A stretch of DNA of 45,926 bases from Paludibacteraceae bacterium (GCA_018056165.1 JAGPGD010000014.1:1-45926), one strand, 5' to 3'; shown: positions 24,206 to 34,524, counted from the first letter of the stretch. The notes: a model not told the origin generated them from the sequence alone. Numbers and translations: made by a program.

Positions 24206-25081
24206 TTAGAGAACATTCAAAACCTGTTCTTTGATTTGTTCCAGTTCATCTTTCATTTTGACAACAATTTTTTGGATTTCGCTGTGATTTGCTTTTGCCC
24301 CCAGCGTGTTTATTTCGCGTCCGATTTCCTGAGCAATAAATCCTAATTTTTTACCTTGTGCCTGTTCTTCTTCCAATACCTGAATAAAATAGTTTAAATG
24401 ATTTTGCAAACGAGTTTTCTCTTCATTGATATCGAGTTTTTCAATATAATAAATTAACTCCTGCTCCATTCTGTTTTTGTCGTAATCAACCTTATCTGAA
24501 ATACTTTCCAGTTCTTCTTTCAGTTTTGCTTTGATTTTTTCAATTCTTTCAGCTTCGAAAGGAGCAATTTCGTTGAGCAATTGCTGAATATTGCTTATTT
24601 TGTTATAAAACACATTTTCAATGGCTTTTCCTTCTTGCATACGAAAAGCCTTTAACTCATCAAAAGCCTGCTGTATTGCTTTTTTTACTGCTTGCCATTC
24701 ATTTTCGTCCAATTCTGAAATTTCTGTTTTCAAACTATCAGGTAAACGTAGAAAAATATCAAACCAATTGTTGGGAGGATTAATACCTAAATATTCTGAT
24801 AAGTCGTTGATTTGTTGATAATAACCTTCTATTATAGGCTGGTTAAATTGTGTTGCGGTTTCTTTGCCTGCATTCTCAATAAACAAAGAAAAATCAATTT
24901 TTCCTCTTTCGAGTTTTTGAGAAATTTCATTTCTAATTTCCAATTCTTTTTCCCGATACAAATTTGGAATTTTAATAGAAACATCGAGTTGCTTACTATT
25001 AAGCGATTTTACTTCTATTACAATTTTTTTGTTATTATATTCGCATGTAGCTTTCCCAAAACCCGTCATCGATTGTAACAT
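24206..25081 (-). CDS. YicC-family endoribonuclease-like protein
   Basis: 291 residues, normal for the family. The N-terminal signature MLQSMTGFGKATCEYNNKKI, with VEVKSLNSKQLDV after it, and the C-terminal DUF1732 ending with QEIGREINTLGAKANHSEI are diagnostic. Some YicC members have been shown to act as endoribonucleases; this one is untested. It lies 93 bp upstream of gmk on the same strand, a widespread gene pair. Confidence 0.92.
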   Translation of the reverse strand: MLQSMTGFGKATCEYNNKKIVIEVKSLNSKQLDVSIKIPNLYREKELEIRNEISQKLERGKIDFSLFIENAGKETATQFNQPIIEGYYQQINDLSEYLGINPPNNWFDIFLRLPDSLKTEISELDENEWQAVKKAIQQAFDELKAFRMQEGKAIENVFYNKISNIQQLLNEIAPFEAERIEKIKAKLKEELESISDKVDYDKNRMEQELIYYIEKLDINEEKTRLQNHLNYFIQVLEEEQAQGKKLGFIAQEIGREINTLGAKANHSEIQKIVVKMKDELEQIKEQVLNVL

Positions 25082-25176
25082 AATCTTAATTTTTTAAAAC
25101 TATTCGAGAAAAAATTGAAATATTCTATGAATAAGTAAATTAATTAATTCGTTTTAATTATTTTAAAATCAGCTTA

Positions 25177-26847
25177 TTAGTTATTAAAATAATTAATATT
25201 TAGAAGTTCCTCTGCATTTTTAAGAGAAACTTCCGTAACATTTTCTCCACTCAACATCTGAGCAATTTCTTGAACTCTTTCTTCTTGATTTAGAGGAACA
25301 ATATGTGTCTGGGCTTTTTCGCCTGATTCATCCTTATATACGCGATAATGATACTCTCCCTTCGAAGCAATTTGAGGAAGATGGGTGATGGCAATTACCT
25401 GCATATCTTTGCTCATATCGTGCATAATTTGACCCATTTTATGAGCAATTTCACCTGAAACACCTGTATCAATCTCATCAAAAATAATGGTTGGTAAACC
25501 AGCTCGATGAGCCACTAACGATTTGATTGACAACATCAATCGTGAAATTTCACCGCCAGACGCAATTTGAGCAACTGGTTGTAAAGATTGATTTTTATTT
25601 GCAGAGAAAAGAAATTGCACATTATCTTTTCCATTTTCTGTAAAATCAAAAGTTTCTGAAATTTCAACTTTAAATTGAATATATGGCATACCCAGTTGAG
25701 AAAGTTGTTGCTTTAAGTAATTTTCAATAGATTCCGTAGCTTTTATTCGAGTTTCCCTAAGTATGTTGGCTTGTTGAATCAATTGTTCATAAACCTCATT
25801 AATTTTTTTCTGTAAATCAGCCAATTCGTCATCAAAAGATTCAATTTTTTCCAATTGATCTTTTATATTATCTCTGATAGAAATAAGTTCTTTCTCGGTT
25901 GATACCTTGAATTTCTTTTCCAAAGCATAAATTTCGTTCAACTTGTTTTCAATCCATTGTAATCTATCTGGTTGAAATTCAATTCTTTCTTCCAATGAAA
26001 TAATTTCGTCGGCAATATCTTTTGTTTCAATTTCTACTGATTGTAAACGTTGATACCAATTTTCACCTTCAGGAATAAAATTTTTTATATGATCCAGCGA
26101 ATTAATAGCATTTTTAATCATGGAAATCGCCATTTGTTCCTCATTCAGAAAATAATAAGCTTTTTGCAATTCTTCCTTAATTTCTTCCGTGTGACTTAAT
26201 GTTTGAAATTCAGCTTCTAATTCAGTTTGTTCGTTCTCAGAAAGATGAGCATCATTAAGTTGCTGAAATTGGAATTGCAAATAATCAAATTCTGCCAGTT
26301 GTTTTTCAGCTTCTTTTTGCAATTGACGGAAATCGTTTTGTAGTGTTTTCCATTCGAAAAAAGTAATTCGGTAATTCTCCAGAATTTTTTCGTTTTGAGC
26401 CATTGTATCCACTACTTGCAATTGATAATCGGCATGTGATAGCAGTAAATTTTCGTATTGTGAATGGATGTCAATCAGTTTATCGCCAAGTTCACGTAAT
26501 ACTTGCAAAGAAACAGGGGTATCGTTTACAAAAGCTCTTGATTTTCCAGCGACAGTGATTTCTCGTCTTAAAAGGCAATTGGAAGAATTATAATCCAGTT
26601 CATTTTTTTCAAAAAAATCTTCTAATTGATAATCGTGAATATCAAATTCTGCTTCAATCACACACTTTTCTTCTCCTTCCTTAATAAGCTTACTATCAGC
26701 CCTTTGTCCCAATAAGAGAGAAAGTGCTCCCAGAATAATGGATTTTCCAGCACCCGTTTCACCTGTAATAACTGAAAAACCACTTTCAAAATTGATATTT
26801 ATTTCTGAAATTAAAGCAAAATTACTGATATAAAGCGATTTAAGCAT
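25177..26847 (-). CDS. recN: DNA repair protein RecN
   Basis: 556 residues, an SMC-like ATPase. Walker A ITGETGAGKSIIL (28-40), a long coiled-coil middle (about 150-370), the ABC signature ASGGEISRLMLS, and Walker B TIIFDEIDTGVSGEIA near the C-terminus. Acts in double-strand break repair. Same strand as coaBC and the DUF4835 gene upstream; this order is typical of Bacteroidota. Confidence 0.96.
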   Translation of the reverse strand: MLKSLYISNFALISEININFESGFSVITGETGAGKSIILGALSLLLGQRADSKLIKEGEEKCVIEAEFDIHDYQLEDFFEKNELDYNSSNCLLRREITVAGKSRAFVNDTPVSLQVLRELGDKLIDIHSQYENLLLSHADYQLQVVDTMAQNEKILENYRITFFEWKTLQNDFRQLQKEAEKQLAEFDYLQFQFQQLNDAHLSENEQTELEAEFQTLSHTEEIKEELQKAYYFLNEEQMAISMIKNAINSLDHIKNFIPEGENWYQRLQSVEIETKDIADEIISLEERIEFQPDRLQWIENKLNEIYALEKKFKVSTEKELISIRDNIKDQLEKIESFDDELADLQKKINEVYEQLIQQANILRETRIKATESIENYLKQQLSQLGMPYIQFKVEISETFDFTENGKDNVQFLFSANKNQSLQPVAQIASGGEISRLMLSIKSLVAHRAGLPTIIFDEIDTGVSGEIAHKMGQIMHDMSKDMQVIAITHLPQIASKGEYHYRVYKDESGEKAQTHIVPLNQEERVQEIAQMLSGENVTEVSLKNAEELLNINYFNN

Positions 26848-26894
26848 TTAGATTTCAAGTTAGACTTTAATTTTGTAAAAATTCAATTCACTTT

Positions 26895-27797
26895 TTACTT
26901 ACTATTTAAAATTTGCTCATATTTAGCAGTTTGGGCAGGATCAACATCTGAAAGGATTTCTACTACTAGCATTTTTTCCTTCTCAGTTCCTTTTGAAAAT
27001 ATATTCATAAGTTCATCTGTTTTAGCATCTAAAAAAGAAGAAATAACAACAGCGGAAGGTCGAGCCCTATTGACATCACGCAAGACGTGCAATCCTTCGG
27101 CTATTTTTGCACGTGCGTTAGCAGGATTATCTACCATCATATCCAACCCTAAACGATGATACTCATAAAAATAATTCCTAAAAGGTTTAAAAGCTTCATC
27201 CAATAAATTACTAACCAAAGCATAACGATTTCGCGGACTTTCAAAAGCTTTCCATCCAGATAAATTAATTCCTTGTGCCATGTTTACAATGTTCTCTGCT
27301 GCCTGAAAAGCAGAAGTGCCTCCCAATCGAGAAAAAGAATCCATATCATAACCAATGATGATATAGGCATAATATGACAGAACAGCAGTTAAATTGGAAG
27401 TAATAACAGAGGGATTCCATTCCAGTTGATCAAACTCTTTGTAGGTAAACGTAAAATCGTTGTCCTTGAAATTAAAAAGTGTGGTGGTATAGCTTGAATT
27501 ATAAACGGGACGACGTGATTGTACAAGAATTTCTGCTGTAAAATTGTCTCCTTCTACTTTTTTAACGGTAATGTTCATAGTACATTCTATTCGTTCTTCG
27601 GGAGTGAAAGTCATTTCTGTCCATTTGCGATTGTTTATAAATTCATACATGGATTTTTGCAATGTTGTAAAAACCGATTTATTGGTGCCTTGAATAAGGT
27701 CAGAATTAATATTGATATTACAATTCAATTCTTGAGCGGGAACAAATTGAAAAAGAGAAAGAAACAAAATTGTTTCTAAAAACTTAATTTTTTTCAT
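26895..27797 (-). CDS. DUF4835 / PorD-like type IX secretion-associated protein
   Basis: 300 residues with a signal peptide (1-21, ending VPAQ before ELNCNININ). The ELNCNININSDLIQGTNKS start and the RKWTEMTFTPEERIECTMNI segment are characteristic of DUF4835, which I recall is now often labelled the type IX secretion protein PorD. It would be periplasmic or outer-membrane associated. The type IX-type sorting domain on the M6 peptidase at 42062 shows that the organism uses this pathway. The start overlaps the coaBC stop by 4 bp. The family call is good; the PorD name is from memory. Confidence 0.8.
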   Translation of the reverse strand: MKKIKFLETILFLSLFQFVPAQELNCNININSDLIQGTNKSVFTTLQKSMYEFINNRKWTEMTFTPEERIECTMNITVKKVEGDNFTAEILVQSRRPVYNSSYTTTLFNFKDNDFTFTYKEFDQLEWNPSVITSNLTAVLSYYAYIIIGYDMDSFSRLGGTSAFQAAENIVNMAQGINLSGWKAFESPRNRYALVSNLLDEAFKPFRNYFYEYHRLGLDMMVDNPANARAKIAEGLHVLRDVNRARPSAVVISSFLDAKTDELMNIFSKGTEKEKMLVVEILSDVDPAQTAKYEQILNSK

Positions 27798-28999
27798 TTT
27801 TCGGCGTTTAACATTTGAATTAATTCATTGACAATATCCTCAGCTACTTCTTTTTTAGGTTTTAAATTGAATGCTTTCTTTTCGCCAGAAGGATAAAAAA
27901 TCGTAATTTTATTAGTATCATAACCGAAACCAGCTTTTTCATCATTTAATGAATTAAGGACAATAAAATCAAAATCTTTCTTTTTGAGTTTATCAAATGC
28001 ATTTTTTTCTTCATTGTTGGTCTCGAGAGCAAATCCAATCAGAAATTGCTTTTCATTTTTCATTTTTCCAAGACTTGCTGCAATATCGGGTGTGGGCTTT
28101 AATTCCAGCGTTAAATTATCGTTTTCACGTTTTAATTTATTTTCGGATTTTTCTACAGGAGTAAAATCTGCAACAGCCGCAGAAAGAATGGCTCCATCCA
28201 TATCTTTAAAATGGTTTTTTACAGCATGATACATTTCTTCAGCCGAAGTTACATTGATTTGTTGAACTTTTGGATGATGAATAGAAAGATGAACAGGACC
28301 TGTAATTAAAAGAACTTCCGCACCTTGACGGGCACAAACTTCTGCCAGAGCAAATCCCATTTTCCCCGAAGAAAAATTACCAATAAAACGTACTGGATCA
28401 ATCTTTTCGTAAGTTGGACCAGCCGTAATTAGAATTTTTTTACCAGTTAAATTTTTAGGAGTAAAATAATCTTCCAGAAAATCAACAATTTTTTCTGGTT
28501 CCTCCATCCTACCCTTTCCTTCTAATCCACTCGCCAATTCTCCACTGGAAGGTTCGATAATGAAATTTCCTAATTGCTGTAATTTATAAAGGTTTTCTTG
28601 TGTTATTTTATTAAAAAACATGTTTACATCCATTGCAGGAGCAATAAATACTGGACATCTTATTGATAAATAAGTTGTTAGTAATAAATTATCAGCGATT
28701 CCTGCAGCCATTTTTGCAATGGTATTTGCAGTAGCAGGAGCAATTAAAAAAGCGTCAGCCCAGGTTCCTAAATCTACGTGGCTGTTCCAATTGCCACTGG
28801 TAGGATCGAAAAAATCAACTAAAATTGGATTTTTAGCAAGTGTTGCCAGCGTAAGCGGAGAAATAAATTCTTTAGCTGTCGGCGTCATAACAACCTTTAC
28901 CTGTGCTCCTTGCCTGACTAATAAACGAATAAGCTGAGCAGTTTTATAAGCAGCAATGCTTCCTGTTACTCCCACTAATATTTTTTTATCTTTCAACAT
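27794..28999 (-). CDS. coaBC: phosphopantothenoylcysteine decarboxylase/synthetase
   Basis: 401 residues, a fusion. The N-terminal flavoprotein decarboxylase has ILVGVTGSIAAYKTAQLIR, APATANTIAKMAAGIADNLL and PAMDVNMF. The C-terminal CoaB ligase has ITAGPTYEKIDPVRFIGNFS and SGKMGFALAE. Makes 4'-phosphopantetheine for coenzyme A. In the cluster bamD-rpoZ-coaBC-DUF4835-recN, all on the minus strand. Confidence 0.96.
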   Translation of the reverse strand: MLKDKKILVGVTGSIAAYKTAQLIRLLVRQGAQVKVVMTPTAKEFISPLTLATLAKNPILVDFFDPTSGNWNSHVDLGTWADAFLIAPATANTIAKMAAGIADNLLLTTYLSIRCPVFIAPAMDVNMFFNKITQENLYKLQQLGNFIIEPSSGELASGLEGKGRMEEPEKIVDFLEDYFTPKNLTGKKILITAGPTYEKIDPVRFIGNFSSGKMGFALAEVCARQGAEVLLITGPVHLSIHHPKVQQINVTSAEEMYHAVKNHFKDMDGAILSAAVADFTPVEKSENKLKRENDNLTLELKPTPDIAASLGKMKNEKQFLIGFALETNNEEKNAFDKLKKKDFDFIVLNSLNDEKAGFGYDTNKITIFYPSGEKKAFNLKPKKEVAEDIVNELIQMLNAEK

Positions 29000-29144
29000 A
29001 TTAGTTTCATTGTGATAATAGAATTCTGCACAAAGGTACGAGATATTTTTTACATAAAATCGGGGAAAGATTTCCCACTTATTTTAAGTATCTGAAAATT
29101 TCATTCGAAATTTACAAAAAATAATTGAAGTACCTATTAACAAA

Positions 29145-29192
29145 AAAGATAAAAGAATAATTTTTGATCAGGAAAATTATTCTTTTATCTTT
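29145..29192 (-). terminator. strong hairpin terminator after rpoZ
   Basis: AAAGATAAAAGAATAATTTT (29145-29164) and its exact reverse complement (29173-29192) give a perfect 20-bp stem with an 8-nt loop. On the minus strand a T run follows. It lies 25 bp past the rpoZ stop, so transcripts of bamD-rpoZ probably end here, before coaBC. Confidence 0.8.
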
Positions 29193-29216
29193 AAAAATTA
29201 AAAAAACAGTAAAAAA

Positions 29217-29546
29217 TTATTTCAACTTTTCCTTAACGGGATTTCTGTAATAGATTTTATCTTCGATAAACTCTTGTGTTGCAATTAACGTCGGTTTAGG
29301 TAATTTTTCATAAAAACGAGAAATTTCTATTTGTTCTCTATTTTCATAAACTTCATCAAGCCCTTCACCAATGGAAGAAAATTCTTGTAGTTTTTTGTTT
29401 AACTCTTCCTTTATTTCTACACTGATTTGATTTGCGCGTTTTGCAATAATCACGACCATTTCATAAACATTTCCTACTTTTTCACTCATTTTATTGATAT
29501 CGCGAGTTACTGTTGTAGTTGGTGCATTTATTTTTTTAAAATCCAT
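29217..29546 (-). CDS. rpoZ: RNA polymerase omega subunit (Bacteroidota type)
   Basis: 109 residues. MDFKKINAPTTTVTRDINKM and NVYEMVVIIAKRANQI match the Rpb6/omega proteins of Bacteroidota, which diverge from the E. coli form. It assists assembly of the RNA polymerase beta' subunit. Starts 14 bp after bamD and ends before the 20-bp-stem terminator. Confidence 0.88.
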   Translation of the reverse strand: MDFKKINAPTTTVTRDINKMSEKVGNVYEMVVIIAKRANQISVEIKEELNKKLQEFSSIGEGLDEVYENREQIEISRFYEKLPKPTLIATQEFIEDKIYYRNPVKEKLK

Positions 29547-29560
29547 TTTTTAATATTGTT

Positions 29561-30367
29561 TTAATAGTTGATTATTTTTTTCGATTCATTAAAAATTTTA
29601 TCTGCTTGTTTTTTATATTTTCCTTCTGGAAATTCATTTATATAATTATAATATTCATCGATAGTATTTTGATAACGTTCAATTTTTTTATCTGGTATAC
29701 TTTGCACTGCTTGAGCATATTTTGATTCGAGAATTAAAAACATCAAATCTTCTCTGTATGAATTTAAAGGATATTTTTTTAAGGCATTTTCCGCTGTGAT
29801 AACAGCCGATAAATAATTGTTACCCATATAATTACCTAAATTGTAATACAATTTTGCATTCAAATAATATTTATAAGCTAACTTATCATTTAATTCATCA
29901 ATCAATTTATTTACTTCTGGAACTCTTTTACTTTCAGGATAAAAGTCTAAAAATTCTTGAAAAGCTGAAAGTGCATTGTAAGTTGATGTTTGATCCAACC
30001 GAGGATCAGGCGAATCGAGATAATAACAATAGCCTACCATGAATCTTGCCTCTTCAATATATTTGCCTGTAGAATATGACTTAATGTAGGCTTTATAATA
30101 CTCGCATGCAGTCACATAATCTTTTTGTCCCATGTAACATTTTGCTAAATAATTAAGCAAGTCTTCTGAGCGGTAAGTACCTCTGAAATAAGCAGAAACG
30201 TCATCAAACAAGGTAGCTGCACGAGCATAATCTCCTTTCTCAAAATATTCTACTGCTTTTGAGTATTTTAACTCAGCATCAGGATTTTTTAACAATTTTT
30301 GATAATCGCTACATGATGCCAGCATCAAAATCCACAAAAAAAACAAGAAAAAATGCCTTTTTTTCAT
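29561..30367 (-). CDS. bamD: outer-membrane assembly lipoprotein BamD
   Basis: 268 residues with lipoprotein signal peptide and lipobox LASC (Cys19). TPR repeats fill the rest (AVEYFEKGDYARAATLFDDV, then YVTACEYYKAYIKSYSTGKY and ALSAFQEFLDFYPESKRV). Part of the Bam complex that inserts beta-barrel proteins. Length and order beside rpoZ are typical of Bacteroidota. Confidence 0.9.
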   Translation of the reverse strand: MKKRHFFLFFLWILMLASCSDYQKLLKNPDAELKYSKAVEYFEKGDYARAATLFDDVSAYFRGTYRSEDLLNYLAKCYMGQKDYVTACEYYKAYIKSYSTGKYIEEARFMVGYCYYLDSPDPRLDQTSTYNALSAFQEFLDFYPESKRVPEVNKLIDELNDKLAYKYYLNAKLYYNLGNYMGNNYLSAVITAENALKKYPLNSYREDLMFLILESKYAQAVQSIPDKKIERYQNTIDEYYNYINEFPEGKYKKQADKIFNESKKIINY

Positions 30368-30514
30368 AAAAAAAATTGAACTTCAAAATTAACTATTTTA
30401 TTGTAAACAAAAAAGTTAAATTTTCTATTTAAATAAAATTCTTTTTCTCCTTTAGATAAGGTATTACAAAATTAACGAAATAGCTCTCAAATTTTAAAAA
30501 ATAATCTATCTTTT

Positions 30515-31540
30515 TTATTGAGAAAGATATTTCTTAAACCCTTCAGTATAAATTACTTGATCTTTTCCTTGATTGTCCACATATATCAAGTAACTGTCTA
30601 TTTCAGGTAATTTTTTACAAAGTTCCAAAGCACTATCCACACCTAATACCATGAAAGCAGTGGCATAAGCATCTGCTTCAATGCAGGTTGGTGCTATCAC
30701 AGTGGTGCTTAACACATTGTTATTCACTGGAAAACCTGTTCTTGGATCGATAATATGAGAGAATTTTCTTTCTTTTTTGTAATAAAATTGGCGGTAATTG
30801 CCTGAAGTCGCCAAAGCTTTATTGGAAATATGAATAATAGTTTGAATTTCGTTTATCATGTTTGTACTGTCCTCAATTGGTTTATCAATTCCAATACGCC
30901 ATTTTTCACCTTTAGGATTCAGTCCTTTACAAACTATTTCACCTCCAATTTCTACCAGATAATTCTCACATTGATTTTCTTTTAATAATTGACCAATTAC
31001 ATCAGCAGAATAACCTTTGGCTATGGCACTCGCATCCAACATAATTCGAGGATCATCCTTTATTAATTTATGATTTTCCAGATGAATTTTCCAATAACCA
31101 ACATATGGCAAAATATTCTTTACCTCAGGTGCTTGAATTCGGTTGGTATCATTTGTTCCAAATCCCCATGCATTTACTAAAGGTGATACAGTAATATCAA
31201 AAGCTCCGTTAGTTTCTTTTGAAATTTTTTGAGCTACTTGAAACATTTTTTCAAAATAAGAATCAGTAACTACCGAAGTATCATTTTGATTGATACGGGA
31301 AATAATAGATTGTGTATTGAAAATGGAAAGTGAATTTTCAAATTCATGTAGCCGCTCTTCTATTTTTTTCTGTAAATCAATTTGTTGTGGATGTTGGTAA
31401 GTAATATGATAATAAGTTCCAAAAATTTTTCCTTCATTATGAATATATTGTTTTCCCTGCTTGTTTTTGCTAAAGATGAAAAATATTATTAATCCGATAG
31501 CTAATAGGGCAATTAAAGAATAGACTTTTTTTCTGTTCAT
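30515..31540 (-). CDS. apbE: FAD:protein FMN transferase (ApbE)
   Basis: 341 residues when started at MNRKKVYS; an upstream start would overlap pyrC by 11 bp. An N-terminal signal anchor spans residues 6-24. ApbE features: IFGTYYHITYQHP, FDITVSPLVNAWGFG, LDASAIAKGYSADVIG, the YLVEIGGEI strand, and the metal-site segment SHIIDPRTGFPV. It flavinylates exported proteins such as NqrB/C or RnfG outside the membrane. Ends well before bamD. Confidence 0.92.
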   Translation of the reverse strand: MNRKKVYSLIALLAIGLIIFFIFSKNKQGKQYIHNEGKIFGTYYHITYQHPQQIDLQKKIEERLHEFENSLSIFNTQSIISRINQNDTSVVTDSYFEKMFQVAQKISKETNGAFDITVSPLVNAWGFGTNDTNRIQAPEVKNILPYVGYWKIHLENHKLIKDDPRIMLDASAIAKGYSADVIGQLLKENQCENYLVEIGGEIVCKGLNPKGEKWRIGIDKPIEDSTNMINEIQTIIHISNKALATSGNYRQFYYKKERKFSHIIDPRTGFPVNNNVLSTTVIAPTCIEADAYATAFMVLGVDSALELCKKLPEIDSYLIYVDNQGKDQVIYTEGFKKYLSQ

Positions 31541-31556
31541 TATAAATACATTGTTT

Positions 31557-32906
31557 TCAATTATCAAAAATTAACGGTTCGCCTTTTATACTTTCGTCAA
31601 AATATCCTTCGTCATAAACTTTGTGACCATTGACCCAGGTTTTAACAACTTTTGAATCAAATTTAGTTCCTGTAAAAGGTGACCAGCCACACTTGTATAG
31701 CAAATTATCAGGCGAAACTTGCCAGGAACATGATGGATTAATCAGCACTAAATCAGCATAATAACCTGGTCTGATAAAACCACGTTTTTGAATTTTATAA
31801 ATAATAGCGGGAGCATGGCACATTTTTTCTACTACTTTTTCCAGTGTAAAAATACCTTCTTTTACCAATTGTAACATAGCAGTTAGTGAATGTTGTACAA
31901 ACGGTGCTCCAGAAGCAGCTTTCAAACAAGAACCTTCCTTTTCGTTCCACAAATGAGGTGCATGATCAGTCGCCACCACATCCAATCGATTATCGTTTAT
32001 AGCTTTTCTCAATGCTGAACGATTATCTTTGCTTTTAATAGCAGGATTACATTTGATACTATTCCCTAATTGTTCATAATCTTCATCAGAAAACCATAAA
32101 TAATGAATGCAGGTTTCTGCTGTTATTTTCTTCTCATTCAATGGAATACTGGAAGAGAACAATGATATTTCCTTTTCAGTAGAAACATGCAACACATGCA
32201 AACGACTTTGATATTTTTCTCCTAATTTTACAGCTTTCGTTGTAGCTCGATAACAAACATCTGTATCTCGAATTAACAGATGATAAAAAATAGGGAGCTC
32301 CTCTCCTATCAAATTTTGATAATAACGGATATGTTGTTGAATCATTTGTTCATCTTCACAATGAACAGCAATCAGAAAGGGGATCTCAGCAAAAATTCGT
32401 TCTAAAGTCAATTCATTATCAACCAGCAAATTTCCTGTTGATGACCCCAAAAAAATTTTGATTCCACAAACTCGATGAATGTCTGCTTTTTTAAGTTCTT
32501 CGAAATTATCATTGGTAGCTCCGAGATAAAAAGAATAATTTGCAAGTGATTTTTCTGATGCAAGTTGAAATTTTTGCTCTAAAGCTTCAATGGTTGTTGT
32601 GGGTGGAATAGTGTTAGGCATATCCATAAAACTGGTAACTCCGCCTGCTACCGCAGCCTTACTTTCGGTAGATAAATCGCCTTTATAAGTTAAACCCGGT
32701 TCACGAAAATGGACATGTTCATCGATTACACCAGGCAAAAGCCAATAACCTTTTGCATCGATTTCATCGAAAGGTTCTTTCAATTGAATATCTGCTTCAT
32801 TCGTATATATTGCTTGAATAAATTTATCTTTTATAAGTACCGAACCTATAAAAGTTTCTCCTTCGTTAACAATAGTCGCATTTCGGATTAATTGAAATTT
32901 ATTCAT
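31557..32906 (-). CDS. pyrC: class I dihydroorotase
   Basis: 449 residues. Metal site HVHFREPG (64-71), GGVTSFMDMPNT, IKIFLGSSTGN, and the ATDHAPH motif near 310 with the catalytic Asp. The Lys that would be carbamylated is in the IKIFLG segment. It cyclises carbamoyl aspartate in pyrimidine synthesis. Overlap or near-overlap with apbE and a 35-bp gap from the glycosyltransferase suggest one operon. Confidence 0.93.
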   Translation of the reverse strand: MNKFQLIRNATIVNEGETFIGSVLIKDKFIQAIYTNEADIQLKEPFDEIDAKGYWLLPGVIDEHVHFREPGLTYKGDLSTESKAAVAGGVTSFMDMPNTIPPTTTIEALEQKFQLASEKSLANYSFYLGATNDNFEELKKADIHRVCGIKIFLGSSTGNLLVDNELTLERIFAEIPFLIAVHCEDEQMIQQHIRYYQNLIGEELPIFYHLLIRDTDVCYRATTKAVKLGEKYQSRLHVLHVSTEKEISLFSSSIPLNEKKITAETCIHYLWFSDEDYEQLGNSIKCNPAIKSKDNRSALRKAINDNRLDVVATDHAPHLWNEKEGSCLKAASGAPFVQHSLTAMLQLVKEGIFTLEKVVEKMCHAPAIIYKIQKRGFIRPGYYADLVLINPSCSWQVSPDNLLYKCGWSPFTGTKFDSKVVKTWVNGHKVYDEGYFDESIKGEPLIFDN

Positions 32907-32941
32907 AAATTATAAACATTGCTTGGGGAAGGATACAAAAA

Positions 32942-33682
32942 TTATTTCTTCTTCTGCGGATAATGATAAAAGAGACTTTGAATTTTTAATTTGATCACCC
33001 CTAAAAAAGCCTCACTAAAAATTCCGCCACTCATTTTGGAAGTACCTAATTCTCTATTTATAAAGATAATGGGTATTTCTTTTAATGTAAAACCACTTTT
33101 ATAAGCTTTGAATTTCATTTCGATCTGGAAACCATAACCTTTGAAACGAATTTTATCTAGTTCAATTGTTTCAAGCACTTCTCTACGATAACATTTAAAA
33201 CCTGCAGTAGTATCTGCAATTTTCAGACCTGTTACTAACCTTACATAAATAGAAGCCATATAAGACATTAATACTCTTCCTAAAGGCCAGTTAACTACAT
33301 TTACACCCGTTAAATAACGAGAACCAATTGCTAAATCAACTCCTTCATTAGCACAAGCTTGATATAATTTCGGTAAATCATTTGGATTATGTGAAAAATC
33401 GGCATCCATTTCATAAATATATTCATAATCTCTATCTAATGCCCATTTAAAACCCTCTATATAAGCGGTTCCAAGTCCTAATTTTCCTCCTCGTTCGAGA
33501 AGAAAAAGTTTTTCAGGAAATTCTTTTTGGAGATTTTTTACAATTTCGGCTGTTCCATCGGGTGAATTATCATCAACAATCAATATATGAAAATCATAAG
33601 GTTGACGAAAAACAGCATGGATAATATTTTCAATATTTTCCTTTTCGTTATAGGTTGGGATAATAACTAAATTTTCAGGCAT
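32942..33682 (-). CDS. polyprenol-phosphate mannosyltransferase-like family 2 glycosyltransferase
   Basis: 246 residues with the GT2 fold: NLVIIPTYNEKENIENII, VDDNSPDGTAEIV (35-47), and the DXD-like YEMDADFSHNP. RYLTGVNVVNWPLGR and FKCYRREVLE are typical of DPM1-like enzymes. No membrane segments, so it is the soluble DPM1 type. It would transfer mannose or another hexose to a lipid carrier. The Bacteroidota member is usually paired in operons with pyrC, as seen here. Confidence 0.9.
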   Translation of the reverse strand: MPENLVIIPTYNEKENIENIIHAVFRQPYDFHILIVDDNSPDGTAEIVKNLQKEFPEKLFLLERGGKLGLGTAYIEGFKWALDRDYEYIYEMDADFSHNPNDLPKLYQACANEGVDLAIGSRYLTGVNVVNWPLGRVLMSYMASIYVRLVTGLKIADTTAGFKCYRREVLETIELDKIRFKGYGFQIEMKFKAYKSGFTLKEIPIIFINRELGTSKMSGGIFSEAFLGVIKLKIQSLFYHYPQKKK

Positions 33683-33720
33683 AAATTATTAATTTCAACT
33701 TGCGAAGAATCATTGATTGA

Positions 33721-34524
33721 TTAAAAAATAAATATATTCGATGGTTGAATTCTTTCTAAAACATTTAATTGAACATTTTTTCCAACGATAATTTTATTAT
33801 TTTCTAAATGCTTTTGAACAGTGTTATATGCTATTGTTGGTAGATTATTTTCTTTGCTGAGATGACACAAAAAAATATTTTTAAGTTTTTCTTGATAATT
33901 TTCAGAGAGAAAAATTCCCGCTTGATCATTGCTCAAATGTCCTGTATCAGAAGCAATTCGTTCTTTTAAGTAAAAAGGATACGAACCATCCCATAACATT
34001 TTTTCATCATAATTTGCTTCTAATACCAAATAATTTGCATCAGTTAAATAAGTTATAATTTCGTTGCTAATGTAGCCCAAATCGGTAGCAAAAACAAATT
34101 TTTTCTCTTGATAAATTACGACATAACCTACACTATCAGTTGCATCATGAGAAACAGGAAAAGCCGTAAAACAAAAATCTTCTATAGTTATACTCTCCCA
34201 TTTTTCAATGATTTTTTTGCTGAAAGTCAAATTTTTCTTTACATAAAAGCTTTTTTGGATACCTTCGTGAACTTTTTTCGTCGTAAAAATAGGTATATGA
34301 TATTTTTCACCTAATACGCCTACTGATTTGATATGGTCAGCATGATCGTGAGTAATAAAAACAGCTAAAATATTTTCAAAATTAAGTCCAATATTGTACA
34401 GATATTTTTTTATGTTTCGTATGCCTATTCCTGCATCAATTAAAAATCCATAGTTTGAATTGCCTATAAAATAACAATTTCCACTGCTTCCACTTCCAAA
34501 ACTTTGAAACTTTAATTGAGCCAT
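33721..34524 (-). CDS. YycJ-like metallo-beta-lactamase-fold nuclease or hydrolase
   Basis: 267 residues when started at MAQLKFQSFGSGSSGN; a start 48 bp upstream adds a non-homologous stretch. Motif ITHDHADHI (about 58-66) is the metal site, SHDATDSVGYVV and FATDLGYI supply further ligands, and LCHLSKENN is near the end. This pattern matches the YycJ/WalJ group, some members of which are 5'-3' exonucleases. Exact substrate not established. Confidence 0.85.
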   Translation of the reverse strand: MAQLKFQSFGSGSSGNCYFIGNSNYGFLIDAGIGIRNIKKYLYNIGLNFENILAVFITHDHADHIKSVGVLGEKYHIPIFTTKKVHEGIQKSFYVKKNLTFSKKIIEKWESITIEDFCFTAFPVSHDATDSVGYVVIYQEKKFVFATDLGYISNEIITYLTDANYLVLEANYDEKMLWDGSYPFYLKERIASDTGHLSNDQAGIFLSENYQEKLKNIFLCHLSKENNLPTIAYNTVQKHLENNKIIVGKNVQLNVLERIQPSNIFIF